From Neobacillus niacini (GTDB taxonomy: Bacteria; Bacillota; Bacilli; Bacillales; Cytobacillaceae): 64,000 nt of DNA. How positions within the stretch are numbered: the stretch's first letter is position 1; the number at the start of each line of letters is the position of its first letter. The notes beneath the pieces were generated by a model. The model was not told where the DNA came from and did not search any database. It saw nothing but the letters and a program-made list of their open reading frames with translations. The translations under genes and the position numbers were made by a program. Below, piece after piece: positions 29,792-38,943 of this stretch. The DNA lies in NCBI RefSeq assembly GCF_023715415.1, contig NZ_JAMBOB010000005.1, positions 62,001 to 126,000 of the forward strand, given 5' to 3'.

Positions 29792-30271
29792 CAAATAGTT
29801 AATAAGGATAGCAGTAAGCTCTTCCAACTGTTCTTGGTCCAATTCATCAAAGCGACTTTTTTCTGGCGAGTCAATATCCAAGACACCCAGTAAATTTCCG
29901 TCTTTTATTAGGGGAATGACGATTTCAGAATTAGATGCAGCGTCACAGGCAATATGTCCAGGAAATTGGTGAACATCTTCCACCCGGATTGTCTTTTTTG
30001 TTTTGGCAGATGTACCACATACACCTTTTCCAAGCGGAATGCGAACACATGCAGGGAGACCTTGAAAGGGGCCCAATACTAGTTCATTGTTCTCATCCAT
30101 TAGATAAAAGCCTACCCAGTTTATGCGATCCAGAAATTGGTTTAACAATGCAGAAGTATTACTGAGATTAGCAATTTGATTTTTCTCGCCATCAAGAAGG
30201 GCAGTCAATTGTTTCTTTACCAACTCGAAATTTTCCTGGCGGCTCTCTTTGTACATTTCGACATTAAACAT
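29789..30271 (-). CDS. ytsP: GAF-domain free methionine-(R)-sulfoxide reductase
   Basis: A 160-residue single-GAF-domain protein of the fRMsr (MsrC) type that reduces free methionine-R-sulfoxide. The expected cysteines are present: the LPACVRIPLGKGVCGTSA segment carries two of them and HIACDAASNSEIVIPL a third. No other domain is present. ATG 30271 is used. It lies between the convergent megL-like gene and the divergent refZ. Confidence 0.88.
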   Translation of the reverse strand: MFNVEMYKESRQENFELVKKQLTALLDGEKNQIANLSNTSALLNQFLDRINWVGFYLMDENNELVLGPFQGLPACVRIPLGKGVCGTSAKTKKTIRVEDVHQFPGHIACDAASNSEIVIPLIKDGNLLGVLDIDSPEKSRFDELDQEQLEELTAILINYL

Positions 30272-30428
30272 GTTTTTTCACCCATCTCTTTTTAAATTTC
30301 TTATTTATTTTATCAAACTGACAAGAAAAAGAGCATACTTTGTCGATAAATTTATAAAGGAATCACCCCTCATAAAAAGAATAGTTATAGTAAGGATAAA
30401 AATGCCGCAAGAATATTGGAGGTGTACG

Positions 30429-31058
30429 ATGAAAAAGGATTCTAAGGAAGAAATAGTGAAAGCAGCGATTTCGCTTTTTAATTCAAATGGATATGCTGGA
30501 ACATCGATACGTGACATTGCTAAAGAAGCGAATGTTAACTCGGCAACCATTGCCTACCATTTTGAGAATAAGCTGGGCCTATTGGAATACTGCTTCACTT
30601 ACTTTTTTGAGCAATACCTCAGTATTATTGAAGAAAAATTTTCTTTACTAGATGTAGGGGTAAAGGATTGTTTAAAACGAATTTCAGCTGAATTGCTTCA
30701 CTTTCAGTGTGAAAATATTGAACTCACAAGCTTCGTATATCGTGAAATGTCAATGGATTCTCAGGTAGTAAGAGAAATTATGTCCACCTATGCACTAAAG
30801 GAAAAGTATTACTTTCAAAAGATATTTGAAAAAGGGTTTGAAAGGAAAGAATTCCGTCCGCATTCCATTGCATATTTAATCATCCAATACAAAGGCTTAC
30901 TTATGATGCCTTTTATAAATGCTCATTATTTACGAGAAGTACTTTATATTTTTCCAAATGAAAGATTCTTTGAACAAAAGTATTTAAAGGAAATCAATAA
31001 TTGGATTGAAAACACCCTAGGAACAAAATTTATCGAAAAGAAAGAAGCAATATTGTAA
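30429..31058 (+). CDS. refZ: TetR-family regulator RefZ
   Basis: A 209-residue TetR/AcrR-type DNA-binding protein. The helix-turn-helix is at residues about 10-55 (AAISLFNSNGYAGTSIRDIAKEA and ATIAYHFENK). In B. subtilis RefZ (YttP) binds motifs near oriC and influences FtsZ positioning at the start of sporulation. ATG 30429 follows TTGGAGGTG; the frame is open 60 codons further upstream but without support. Position beside ytsP and near ezrA matches B. subtilis, although hisJ is absent between refZ and ezrA. Confidence 0.88.
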   Translation: MKKDSKEEIVKAAISLFNSNGYAGTSIRDIAKEANVNSATIAYHFENKLGLLEYCFTYFFEQYLSIIEEKFSLLDVGVKDCLKRISAELLHFQCENIELTSFVYREMSMDSQVVREIMSTYALKEKYYFQKIFEKGFERKEFRPHSIAYLIIQYKGLLMMPFINAHYLREVLYIFPNERFFEQKYLKEINNWIENTLGTKFIEKKEAIL

Positions 31059-31083
31059 TTGAAACAAATAAACGAATTCTTAT

Positions 31084-31135
31084 ATGCAAAGCACTAGCTA
31101 GGGAAACCAATTTCCTTTAAGCAAGTGCTTTTTAA
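31084..31135 (+). terminator. Terminator after refZ
   Basis: AAAGCACT and AGTGCTTTT arms enclose an inner GGAAA/TTTCC helix and are followed by T residues. Confidence 0.75.
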
Positions 31136-31247
31136 TTTGAATATTTATGGTAAGTGAGTTTTTTCAAAAGGAATTTGTCATAAATTAGTAAATTAAAATT
31201 TCTTTTACAAAAAAAATGAAATTAATAGTCAAAAAATGTCGTTTACA

Positions 31248-31256
31248 TGGTATCAT
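31248..31256 (+). promoter_or_regulatory. Candidate extended -10 promoter of ezrA
   Basis: TGGTATCAT forms an extended -10 about 100 bases before the ezrA start. No clear -35 was seen. The rest of the 295-base gap holds the refZ terminator and AT-rich sequence. Confidence 0.45.
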
Positions 31257-31353
31257 AGAGGCATTGAACTTACCAACAATTATAATTTATTTATAGATTA
31301 GTATCTAATGTATTAATGATTTATATGAAGTGTTTGAAACAGGAGGCTTGAAT

Positions 31354-33042
31354 GTGAAATATTTTATTGGATTTATCATCCTACTACTAGCCTTATTTGT
31401 ATTGGGGTATTTTATAAAGAAAAAGTATTTTAAAGAGATGGATAGGTTAGAAGCCTGGAAAATTGATTTGTTTAATCGACCAATAATGGATGAAATGTCA
31501 AAGGTGAAAAAATTGAATATGACCGGCCAAACCGAAGAATTATTCGAGGGCTGGCGTAACCAATGGGATGAAATCGTAACCGTTAAGTTACCTAATTTGG
31601 AAGAGATGTTATTTGACGCCGAAGAATATATAGACCGCTATCGCTTTAATAAGGCGAAAGGTATTCAACAGGAAATCAATAATAAATTACAAGCAACAGA
31701 AACTGAAATTAATAAAATTGTTGAAGAACTACATGAGCTTGTGGGAAGCGAAGAAAAGAATAGAACGGAAATTGAGCAGTTAAAGGAAATGTATCGGGAA
31801 ACGAAAAAAACGCTGCTTGCTCATCGTCATAGTTTTGGTAAATCTGAAAAACACTTAGAAGTGCAATTGGATGATGTAACGAAAAAGTTTCATGAGTTTG
31901 ATGAGAAAACAGATAATGGTAATTATCTTGAAGCACGTGAACTTGTACTGTCAATCCAAGAACAATTAACGATCGTTAAAAAGAATATGGATTTAATTCC
32001 TCAGCTTTTAATCGAATGTCATTCACTTATACCAGCCCAATTAACCGATATTCTCGAAGGATATAGAGAGATGACTGAAAAAGGTTATTACTTAGGTCAT
32101 ATTCAGTTAGAGACTGAAATCGATAGTTTGAAAGAAAAATTGGTTGAGTATTTAGCTTTGATTGAAGAGACGAAAATTGAAAATGCACTAGAAGGAATTG
32201 GTGAAGTTAAAGAACGGATTGACATACTTTTCGACTTATTGGAAAAAGAAGTAAATGCCAAGCATTTTATCTTCCAAAACGAAAAAAGTATGAGTGGACT
32301 CTTAAGTTCTGTATTAGATGAACATGACCAACTTTCAAACGAAGTAAAGCATGTTCAAGAAAGCTATCATTTAACAGATAGTGACTTTGAAATTCAAAGA
32401 CACTTAGAAAAACAACTTGCTTCTGTTACGAAACATTATGAAATCCTAATGGAAAAATTAAATATCAATGAAACGGCATTAACGGTACTCTGTGAAGAAT
32501 TGAAAGAAATAAAAACTCATATCGAAATGATCCAGGAAGAACAGGAAAATTTCGGACTCAAGCTTCAAGCGCTAAGGAAGGATGAGTTCGAAGCTCGAGA
32601 AACACTTAAGGACCTAACCAAAAAAGTGGGAGAAACGATTCGTTTGGTTTCCAAAAGTAATATTCCTGGTTTACCAGAAGATTATCAATTCTTATTTGAG
32701 GATACCAATGAGAGTATTCAAAACGTAAGGCTGCAGCTTCAAGAAAAGCCGCTTAATGTTTCTGCGCTGAATCAATATTTAGAAATTGCAGTTCTGACGG
32801 TTGATAAACTTTCTACTACTACAGTTGAATTGATTGAGAATGTATTACTTGCTGAAAAAGCAATTCAATATGGAAATAGGTATCGTAGTCAATATCCGTC
32901 GGTTGCCAAAGGACTAAATGATGCAGAACAAGCATTTAGACATTTTGAGTACCAGGAAGCATTGGAACAAGCAGCAACTTCCCTTGAATCCATCGACCCT
33001 GGAGCCTTAAAGAAAATTAAAGCTACAGTAGGTAAAGAATAG
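31354..33042 (+). CDS. ezrA: Septation ring formation regulator EzrA
   Basis: A 562-residue membrane-anchored negative regulator of FtsZ ring assembly. A single N-terminal transmembrane helix (residues about 3-20) is followed by a basic segment (KKKYFKEMDRLEAWK) and a long, almost entirely helical spectrin-like region to the end. GTG 31354 follows CAGGAGG and gives the canonical N-terminus. It lies next to nifZ-thiI as in B. subtilis. Confidence 0.95.
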   Translation: MKYFIGFIILLLALFVLGYFIKKKYFKEMDRLEAWKIDLFNRPIMDEMSKVKKLNMTGQTEELFEGWRNQWDEIVTVKLPNLEEMLFDAEEYIDRYRFNKAKGIQQEINNKLQATETEINKIVEELHELVGSEEKNRTEIEQLKEMYRETKKTLLAHRHSFGKSEKHLEVQLDDVTKKFHEFDEKTDNGNYLEARELVLSIQEQLTIVKKNMDLIPQLLIECHSLIPAQLTDILEGYREMTEKGYYLGHIQLETEIDSLKEKLVEYLALIEETKIENALEGIGEVKERIDILFDLLEKEVNAKHFIFQNEKSMSGLLSSVLDEHDQLSNEVKHVQESYHLTDSDFEIQRHLEKQLASVTKHYEILMEKLNINETALTVLCEELKEIKTHIEMIQEEQENFGLKLQALRKDEFEARETLKDLTKKVGETIRLVSKSNIPGLPEDYQFLFEDTNESIQNVRLQLQEKPLNVSALNQYLEIAVLTVDKLSTTTVELIENVLLAEKAIQYGNRYRSQYPSVAKGLNDAEQAFRHFEYQEALEQAATSLESIDPGALKKIKATVGKE

Positions 33043-33051
33043 AACAACCCC

Positions 33052-33092
33052 TAAAAACCGATTCAACCTTACATGGTGAATCGGTTTTTTTT
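33052..33092 (+). terminator. Terminator after ezrA
   Basis: AAAAACCGATTCA and TGAATCGGTTTTT arms. Its T tail runs directly into the left end of a repeat element. Confidence 0.88.
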
Positions 33093-33275
33093 AGGCTGTG
33101 TTAAAGGTAAATTTGGAAATGAACTAGTTGATTTGTGCGGAAGGCGCGAGACTCCTGCAGGAGTACGGAGCAGGGGAGACCCCGCAGGCGCTTTAGCGCC
33201 GAGGAGGCTTCCCGCAACGCCTGCGGAAAGCGAAGCGCATGGAGCACAAATCAACGGCCATATATAACACAGCCT
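33093..33275. repeat. MITE-like structured repeat, family 2, copy A
   Basis: A 183-base element with terminal inverted repeats AGGCTGTGTTA / TAACACAGCCT. Inside is a 129-base GC-rich core (33127-33255) bounded by GTTGATT and AATCAAC, containing CTCCTGCAGGAG and CGGAAAGCGAAGCGC. It fills most of the ezrA-nifZ gap. No protein is plausible and no clear target duplication is seen. Confidence 0.85.
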
Positions 33276-33354
33276 TTATCTAAAACGCAAACCTTTTTCA
33301 ATTGATTCAGTTTGTGGTAAGATTTAATCTGCGCAAAGGTGAGGTGTTAAAGAT

Positions 33355-34497
33355 ATGATTTATTTTGATAATAGTGCAACCACAAAGCCATATAAAGAGG
33401 CAGTAGACTCTTTTGTAAAGGTTTCAAGTGAATTTTTTGGCAATCCATCCTCCCTCCATGGATTGGGAGTTCAAGCTGAGAAACTTCTTACTCAAGCACG
33501 AACACAAGTAGCCAGCCTCCTAGCCGTTAAACCAACTGAAATTTACTTTACCTCCGGTGGTACAGAAAGTAATAACCTGGCAATTAAAGGGAGTGCGATT
33601 TTACATAAAAATAAAGGAAAACACTTGATATTGTCTAGTATTGAGCATCCATCTGTTCGTGGTTCAATGGAACAGCTGAAGAAATTAGGCTTTGAAATTA
33701 CTTATTTGCCAACTGACCATCATGGAAGAGTGAAGGTCGAGGATGTCAAAGCTTCTATTCAAAAGAATACAATCCTTGTGTCTGTTATGCAGGTCAATAA
33801 TGAGGTTGGAACCATACAGCCCATTAAAGAGATAGGTGAACTCTTAAGCCAATATCCAAACATTCTCTTTCATGTAGACGCTGTACAAGCTGTCGGAAAA
33901 GTTCCATTAAACCTAATGGAAAATCGTGTGGATTTATCCTCCATTTCAGCACATAAGTTTCATGGATTAAAGGGCACTGGTTCACTCTTTATAAGAGAAG
34001 GTGTTAGATTGGACCCTCTGCTTTCGGGAGGAAACCAGGAATGGAAAATAAGAAGCGGTACAGAAAATGTAGCAGGTGCAGTTGCAATGGCTAAGGCTTT
34101 AAGGATGACGATAGGAAACAGTGATTTGGGATTAGAAAGAATGAGTCGGGTTAAAACACTTCTGAGAGAAGAGCTAAGCAGGATTGACGGACTTACAATC
34201 AATACCCCGCTTGAAAATTCTGCACCCCATATTCTAAACTTTTCAATCAGGGGTGTGAAAGCAGAAGTATTAATCCATACGCTAGAGCAAAAAGGAATCT
34301 ATTTATCGACAACAAGTGCATGCTCTTCTAAGAAACAATTGCCAAGTCAAACACTCTTAGCGATGGGAGTCCCAGACGATTTGGCTGACAGTGCGTTTAG
34401 AATAAGCTTATCCTACGATAATAATGAGGATGAGGCACAAAAGGTAATTGTGGCAATCGAAGAAGGTGCAAAACAACTTAGAAAGGTTATGAACTAA
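33355..34497 (+). CDS. nifZ: Cysteine desulfurase NifZ (ThiI partner)
   Basis: A PLP-dependent enzyme that removes sulfur from cysteine as a persulfide. The 380-residue protein has the PLP lysine in SAHKFHGLKGTG at residue 201 and the catalytic cysteine in TTSACSSKK at residue 323. It begins MIYFDNSATT, typical of IscS/NifS-like enzymes. It is one base from thiI, and in B. subtilis NifZ supplies sulfur to ThiI for tRNA thiolation, so that role is inferred here. Confidence 0.92.
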   Translation: MIYFDNSATTKPYKEAVDSFVKVSSEFFGNPSSLHGLGVQAEKLLTQARTQVASLLAVKPTEIYFTSGGTESNNLAIKGSAILHKNKGKHLILSSIEHPSVRGSMEQLKKLGFEITYLPTDHHGRVKVEDVKASIQKNTILVSVMQVNNEVGTIQPIKEIGELLSQYPNILFHVDAVQAVGKVPLNLMENRVDLSSISAHKFHGLKGTGSLFIREGVRLDPLLSGGNQEWKIRSGTENVAGAVAMAKALRMTIGNSDLGLERMSRVKTLLREELSRIDGLTINTPLENSAPHILNFSIRGVKAEVLIHTLEQKGIYLSTTSACSSKKQLPSQTLLAMGVPDDLADSAFRISLSYDNNEDEAQKVIVAIEEGAKQLRKVMN

Positions 34498-34498
34498 T

Positions 34499-35704
34499 AT
34501 GAATTATGATCGTATCCTGATTCGCTATGGTGAAATTTCAACCAAAGGCAGAAATCGGAAGAAATTTGTAGACAAGTTAAGAAAGAGCGTTCGAATTGCA
34601 TTGGCTCCTTTTCCAAAAATTAAAATTCGGGCTGAGCGGGACAGGATGTATGTTCTCGTTAATGGTGAAAATGTTCAAGAAATCATTAAGTCATTGAAAA
34701 ATATATTTGGGATTCAATCCCTTAGTCCAGCAATAAGAGTTGAGAAAGACATTGAACAAATGAAAGAGGCCGCACTGTCCTTAGTAAAAAGCCTATACAC
34801 AGAGGGTCAAACCTTTAAAATTTCTCCTAAACGTTCAGATAAATCATTTGGATTGGATACATCCGGTATTAATCATACATTTGGCGGGCATATACTCGGA
34901 AATATTCCTGGCATAAAGGTTGATGTTAAAAATCCCGATATTAATTTAAAAATTGAGGTTCTAGCTGAGGCCATTTACATGTCTTGTGAGAACATCCTAG
35001 GAGCTGGCGGACTGCCAGTTGGATCTAGTGGCAAGGCGATGTTGATGCTTTCAGGGGGAATTGATAGTCCAGTTGCAGGCTATTTTACCATGAAACGGGG
35101 GGTGGAAATTGAAGCTGTACATTTCTTTAGTCCCCCGTATACAAGTGAAAGATCCAAGGAAAAAGTCATCGATTTAGCAAAAAAACTAGCTGAAATTTTT
35201 GGTTCCATGAAACTGCATATTGTCCCGTTTACGACGATACAGCAAACCATAAAAGAACAAATTCCTGAAAACTATTCGATGACTACAACAAGAAGGTTTA
35301 TGCTTCGTATCACAGATGAAATTAGAAAAAAACAAGAGGCACTAGCGATTATTACCGGTGATAACCTTGGGCAGGTCGCAAGTCAAACATTGGAAAGCAT
35401 GTATGCCATTAATGAGGTAACCAATACCCCAATCCTACGGCCACTGCTGACAATGGATAAAAATGATATTATTAAAATCGCCAAAGAAATAGACACCTAC
35501 GATATCTCAATCAGACCATTCGAGGATTGCTGTACCATCTTTGTCCCATCCTCACCAAAAACAAAACCAAAAAGAGAAAAAGTCATGCACTACGAAAGCT
35601 TCCATGACTTCGACTCTTTAATACAAGAAGCAGTACAAAACACAGAAACACTAACAATCAGACCAGACAGCAAACAGTCCTCAGAATTTGAAGATTTATT
35701 TTAA
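34499..35704 (+). CDS. thiI: tRNA 4-thiouridine synthetase ThiI
   Basis: Adenylates U8 of tRNA and transfers sulfur to form 4-thiouridine. It is 401 residues long. An N-terminal ferredoxin-like/THUMP domain (about 1-165) is followed by the PP-loop ATPase domain with SGGIDSPVAGY near residue 184. It has no C-terminal rhodanese domain, as usual for Bacillus ThiI, so sulfur probably comes directly from the adjacent NifZ. ATG 34499 lies one base after the nifZ stop. Confidence 0.95.
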   Translation: MNYDRILIRYGEISTKGRNRKKFVDKLRKSVRIALAPFPKIKIRAERDRMYVLVNGENVQEIIKSLKNIFGIQSLSPAIRVEKDIEQMKEAALSLVKSLYTEGQTFKISPKRSDKSFGLDTSGINHTFGGHILGNIPGIKVDVKNPDINLKIEVLAEAIYMSCENILGAGGLPVGSSGKAMLMLSGGIDSPVAGYFTMKRGVEIEAVHFFSPPYTSERSKEKVIDLAKKLAEIFGSMKLHIVPFTTIQQTIKEQIPENYSMTTTRRFMLRITDEIRKKQEALAIITGDNLGQVASQTLESMYAINEVTNTPILRPLLTMDKNDIIKIAKEIDTYDISIRPFEDCCTIFVPSSPKTKPKREKVMHYESFHDFDSLIQEAVQNTETLTIRPDSKQSSEFEDLF

Positions 35705-35739
35705 ATAAATTTGATACGGTTCATTTATATTGCCGCAAT

Positions 35740-35867
35740 GTTGATTGGAACGGAAGGCACGAGACTCCTGCGGGAGAAGCGAGACAGGCGAGACCCCGCA
35801 GACACGCAGTGTCGAGGAGGCTCGGCGGTCGCCCGCGGAAAGCGAAGTGCCTGGAGTTTCAATCAAC
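35740..35867 (+). repeat. Structured repeat, family 2, copy B (core only)
   Basis: A 128-base copy of the core found at 33127-33255, again bounded by GTTGATT/AATCAAC, with CTCCTGCGGGAG and CGGAAAGCGAAG. The outer AGGCTGTG ends are missing. Instead the flanks form a different imperfect inverted pair, TTCATTTATATTG and CAATATGAAC. It fills the thiI-sspA gap. Confidence 0.85.
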
Positions 35868-35938
35868 ATTCAATATGAACAGGGACAGTAATTATGAAAA
35901 ATGTGAAATATTTGTGAACAATTACCAATTATAAAAAA

Positions 35939-35968
35939 GAATACTGCCATGTGATTCTACACATTCTA
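35939..35968 (+). promoter_or_regulatory. Sigma-G promoter of sspA
   Basis: GAATA (35939-35943), an 18-base spacer and CATTCTA (35962-35968) fit the forespore sigma-G consensus at both boxes. They lie just before the strong ribosome binding site AAGGAGGTGAT, as expected for a SASP gene. Confidence 0.75.
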
Positions 35969-35991
35969 TACTCACAAGGAGGTGATATCAC

Positions 35992-36198
35992 ATGGCTAGT
36001 AACAACAACTCAAATCAATTACTTGTACCTGGTGTAGAACAAGCTCTTTCTCAAATGAAATACGAAATTGCTTCTGAATTCGGTGTACAACTTGGTGGGG
36101 ATACTACTTCACGCGCTAACGGTTCTGTTGGTGGTGAAATCACTAAGCGTTTAGTAGCAATGGCTGAGTCTCAATTAGGCGGCGGATTTTCACGATAA
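35992..36198 (+). CDS. sspA: Alpha/beta-type small acid-soluble spore protein
   Basis: A 68-residue DNA-binding protein that coats and protects DNA in dormant spores and is degraded at germination. The family core is present: [22 protein letters not shown], with the GPR protease site E-I-A, and [15 protein letters not shown] 35992 follows AAGGAGGTGAT. Position between thiI and mbcS equals sspA in B. subtilis. Expression should be forespore-specific from the sigma-G promoter. Confidence 0.96.
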   Translation: MASNNNSNQLLVPGVEQALSQMKYEIASEFGVQLGGDTTSRANGSVGGEITKRLVAMAESQLGGGFSR

Positions 36199-36216
36199 CA
36201 AATAAATAAGATGGCT

Positions 36217-36250
36217 ACAGAGAGTGGGATTTTTCCCACTCTCTTTCTTT
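36217..36250 (+). terminator. Terminator after sspA
   Basis: AGAGAGTGGGA and TCCCACTCTCT arms with a short T loop, then a T-rich tail. Confidence 0.88.
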
Positions 36251-36354
36251 ATGCACAAAAAGACTATTTTTAGTATAACAATTTTAAATTTTTGAATAAT
36301 TTTGTATAATAATATCTGTGATAAAGTTTTTTATTTTGAGTGAGGGGGAGAAAC

Positions 36355-37938
36355 ATGAACCGTGAAGAATTAATTGCACCAGAAAAGTATAATCTTGTAT
36401 CGGAAGTTGAACGTTTTGCAAAGGATCCAGAAAGATTAGCATTAAAATGGGAAAATGAATTAGGGGAAACGAATCAGGTTACATATCAAGAGTTACTTAA
36501 AAAAGTAAATCAAGCGGGAAATGTTTTCACACAAAATGGTCTAAAAAAAGGCGATGTTATACTAGTCATCATACCTAGACTAATTGAAGCCTATGTTGTT
36601 TACTTAGCGGCTTTAAAAGCTGGATTAGTTGTCATTCCAAGCTCTGAAATGCTGCGTGAAAAAGACCTTCAATATCGAATTACGCATGGTGATGTAAAAG
36701 CAGTCATTAGTTATTATCCGTTTGTTGATCAATTTAAAAATATTTCGAGTACCCAGCACCTAATAAAGTTTTCAGTGGGCGAAAAGCATGAGAATTGGAT
36801 ACATCTAGAGGAAGAAATGATAGCGGCGTCACAGGAGTTTGAGTTTGCTGATACTCTTCGAGATGACATGGCATTTTTATCTTATACATCAGGAACAACC
36901 GGTAATCCCAAAGGGGTTGTACATACACATGGATGGGCATTTGCACATTTAAAAACAGCCGCACCAAAATGGCTTTGTATTGAAGATGGAGATACTGTTT
37001 GGGCAACTGCAGCGCCAGGCTGGCAAAAGTGGATTTGGAGTCCATTTTTATCAGTTCTTGGTTCAGGAGGAACTGGGCTTGTGTATAACGGCAAATTTGA
37101 TCCCCAAAAGTATTTAAGCCTTTTAGAAAAATATTCCGTTAATGTCCTTTGCTGTACACCAACGGAATATCGGATAATGGCAAAGGTAGAGAATCTAGGA
37201 GATTACAAATTACCTAGCTTGCATAGTGCCGTTTCTGCTGGAGAACCACTTAATCGTGAGGTTATTGAAACGTTTAAGAGACATTTTAATGTGGATGTCC
37301 GTGACGGCTATGGTCAGACTGAAAATACCTTGTTGGTTGGAATAACAAAAGGAATGGAGCTTAAATCAGGTTCTATGGGCAAACCAACTCCGGGCAATAG
37401 AGTAGAAATCATCAATGAAGAAGGCGAAATTTGTTCAGTTGGTGAAGTTGGGGACATCGCTGTGCACATTGAAACCCCTGCTTTATTTAAGAACTATTAT
37501 AAGGACCTAGAGAGAACTGCGATGCAATTTCGTGGGGAGTACTATATTACGGGTGATAAAGCAAAGAAGGATGAGGATGGATACTTTTGGTTTGAAGGAC
37601 GTGGAGATGATATCATTATCAGTTCCGGCTACACAATTGGACCTTTTGAAGTAGAGGATGCACTTGTAAAACATCCATTTGTTAAAGAATGCGCAGTAGT
37701 GGCTAGCCCTGATGAAATTAGGGGATTCATAGTAAAAGCGTTTGTTGTGTTAAAAGAGGATGTCGATGCAAATGCCCCTGAATTAACCAAAAATCTTCAG
37801 GAGCATGTTAAAACACTTACAGCACCATATAAATATCCAAGGAAAATTGAATATTTGTCAGAACTTCCAAAAACAACTTCAGGAAAAATACGTCGGATTG
37901 AACTTCGCCAGCAGGAAATGCAATCAATAAAACAATAA
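36355..37938 (+). CDS. mbcS: Acyl-CoA synthetase, MbcS/YtcI type
   Basis: A 527-residue adenylate-forming enzyme activating short or branched-chain carboxylic acids to CoA thioesters. Motifs: SYTSGTTGNPKGVVHTHG, DGYGQTEN, YYITGDKAKKDEDGYFWFEG and the C-terminal catalytic lysine in KTTSGKIRR. The position beside sspA matches ytcI/mbcS of B. subtilis, whose product activates methyl-branched precursors of membrane fatty acids. ATG 36355 follows GAGGGGGAG. The substrate is inferred. Confidence 0.87.
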   Translation: MNREELIAPEKYNLVSEVERFAKDPERLALKWENELGETNQVTYQELLKKVNQAGNVFTQNGLKKGDVILVIIPRLIEAYVVYLAALKAGLVVIPSSEMLREKDLQYRITHGDVKAVISYYPFVDQFKNISSTQHLIKFSVGEKHENWIHLEEEMIAASQEFEFADTLRDDMAFLSYTSGTTGNPKGVVHTHGWAFAHLKTAAPKWLCIEDGDTVWATAAPGWQKWIWSPFLSVLGSGGTGLVYNGKFDPQKYLSLLEKYSVNVLCCTPTEYRIMAKVENLGDYKLPSLHSAVSAGEPLNREVIETFKRHFNVDVRDGYGQTENTLLVGITKGMELKSGSMGKPTPGNRVEIINEEGEICSVGEVGDIAVHIETPALFKNYYKDLERTAMQFRGEYYITGDKAKKDEDGYFWFEGRGDDIIISSGYTIGPFEVEDALVKHPFVKECAVVASPDEIRGFIVKAFVVLKEDVDANAPELTKNLQEHVKTLTAPYKYPRKIEYLSELPKTTSGKIRRIELRQQEMQSIKQ

Positions 37939-37940
37939 TA

Positions 37941-37977
37941 ATAAAAAAAGGCTGTCATTCAATCGACAGCCTTTTTG
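37941..37977. terminator. Bidirectional terminator, mbcS/nadK
   Basis: AAAAAAGGCTGTC and GACAGCCTTTTT arms between convergent genes. Confidence 0.88.
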
Positions 37978-37980
37978 CTA

Positions 37981-38784
37981 TTAAAGAAAGGTTCTTTTTA
38001 CCTTTTCCCAGAAGGAGTTATCTTTTAACTTCAGCGTTTTAATCTTTTTATCACTGAGTTTAATTTGGATCTTATCAACATGCTGAATACTTAATGCCTC
38101 ATTGTCTAAGCCCATTGTTGGATGTTCATTGCCTTCAGCAGAAATTATTTTAAGCGTCAGAGTGCGTTCACCGCCAATAACAAAGGGCGAACCTAAAGTG
38201 CGGTATTTGTTATTATTAATCGAAGCCACTTCACTTATTTGCATGCATGAAATTAAGGGGTCAACAACAGCACCATTAACAGATTTATTATAAGCTGTAC
38301 TTCCAGTTGGGGTAGCGACGATTAAACCATCTCCACGAAAGGTTTCAAAATGGAGGTCATTAATAAATACATCAAATTCCAGTGTTTTTATGATAGAGGA
38401 GCGAATACTAAATTCATTAAGACAAGGAAAAGTTCCTTGTCCGTCGACCATTACCTCTATAAATGGATAACGGCGAACTTTTAACTGTTCATTTGAAACT
38501 GCCTCTATCATTTTAGAGGATTCATTAATTTTGAAGTCACAATACATACTTAAACTATCCTTGATTGTAATACCACCGTAGAGAACATCATCACGAAATC
38601 CGGTTTTCCTTACAGCCTGCAGGAATGTTCCATCATCACCAATACTCGCAATGATGTTGGCTTGGCGGTGGTCCTTTACAATAGTTAAACGATACTGTTC
38701 TGCCATCGAATGTAAGTCTCCGACCCTTTCCAGCATTTCCTTATCTAAGTGGTGATAAAAAAAGATATTACGTCTATCTCCCAT
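37981..38784 (-). CDS. nadK2: NAD kinase (second paralogue, YtdI type)
   Basis: Phosphorylates NAD to NADP. The 267-residue protein has the family GGDGT motif in the form SIGDDGTFLQ near residue 51, and GDGLIVATPTGSTAYNKS near 150. The position between mbcS and sppA corresponds to B. subtilis ytdI, one of its two NAD kinase genes. ATG 38784 follows GGAGGGTACC; an ATG four codons upstream overlaps that site. Confidence 0.92.
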   Translation of the reverse strand: MGDRRNIFFYHHLDKEMLERVGDLHSMAEQYRLTIVKDHRQANIIASIGDDGTFLQAVRKTGFRDDVLYGGITIKDSLSMYCDFKINESSKMIEAVSNEQLKVRRYPFIEVMVDGQGTFPCLNEFSIRSSIIKTLEFDVFINDLHFETFRGDGLIVATPTGSTAYNKSVNGAVVDPLISCMQISEVASINNNKYRTLGSPFVIGGERTLTLKIISAEGNEHPTMGLDNEALSIQHVDKIQIKLSDKKIKTLKLKDNSFWEKVKRTFL

Positions 38785-38943
38785 GGTACCCTCCATATTT
38801 TGGTTATTAGTTTGTAAAAATAGCCCAATAAGCTTTTTATTTTTGTTAAACTAAGGTAGTCCTGCATTAATTTTAACATTATCTTGAAACAATATTAAAT
38901 TATGTAAGGAAAATTTTTAAAATAAACAAGGAGGATTTTTAAC

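Noticed and set aside
33073-33267. Open frames on both strands across the repeat after ezrA.
   Set aside because: They arise from the GC-rich repeat core, differ between copies and have no binding sites.
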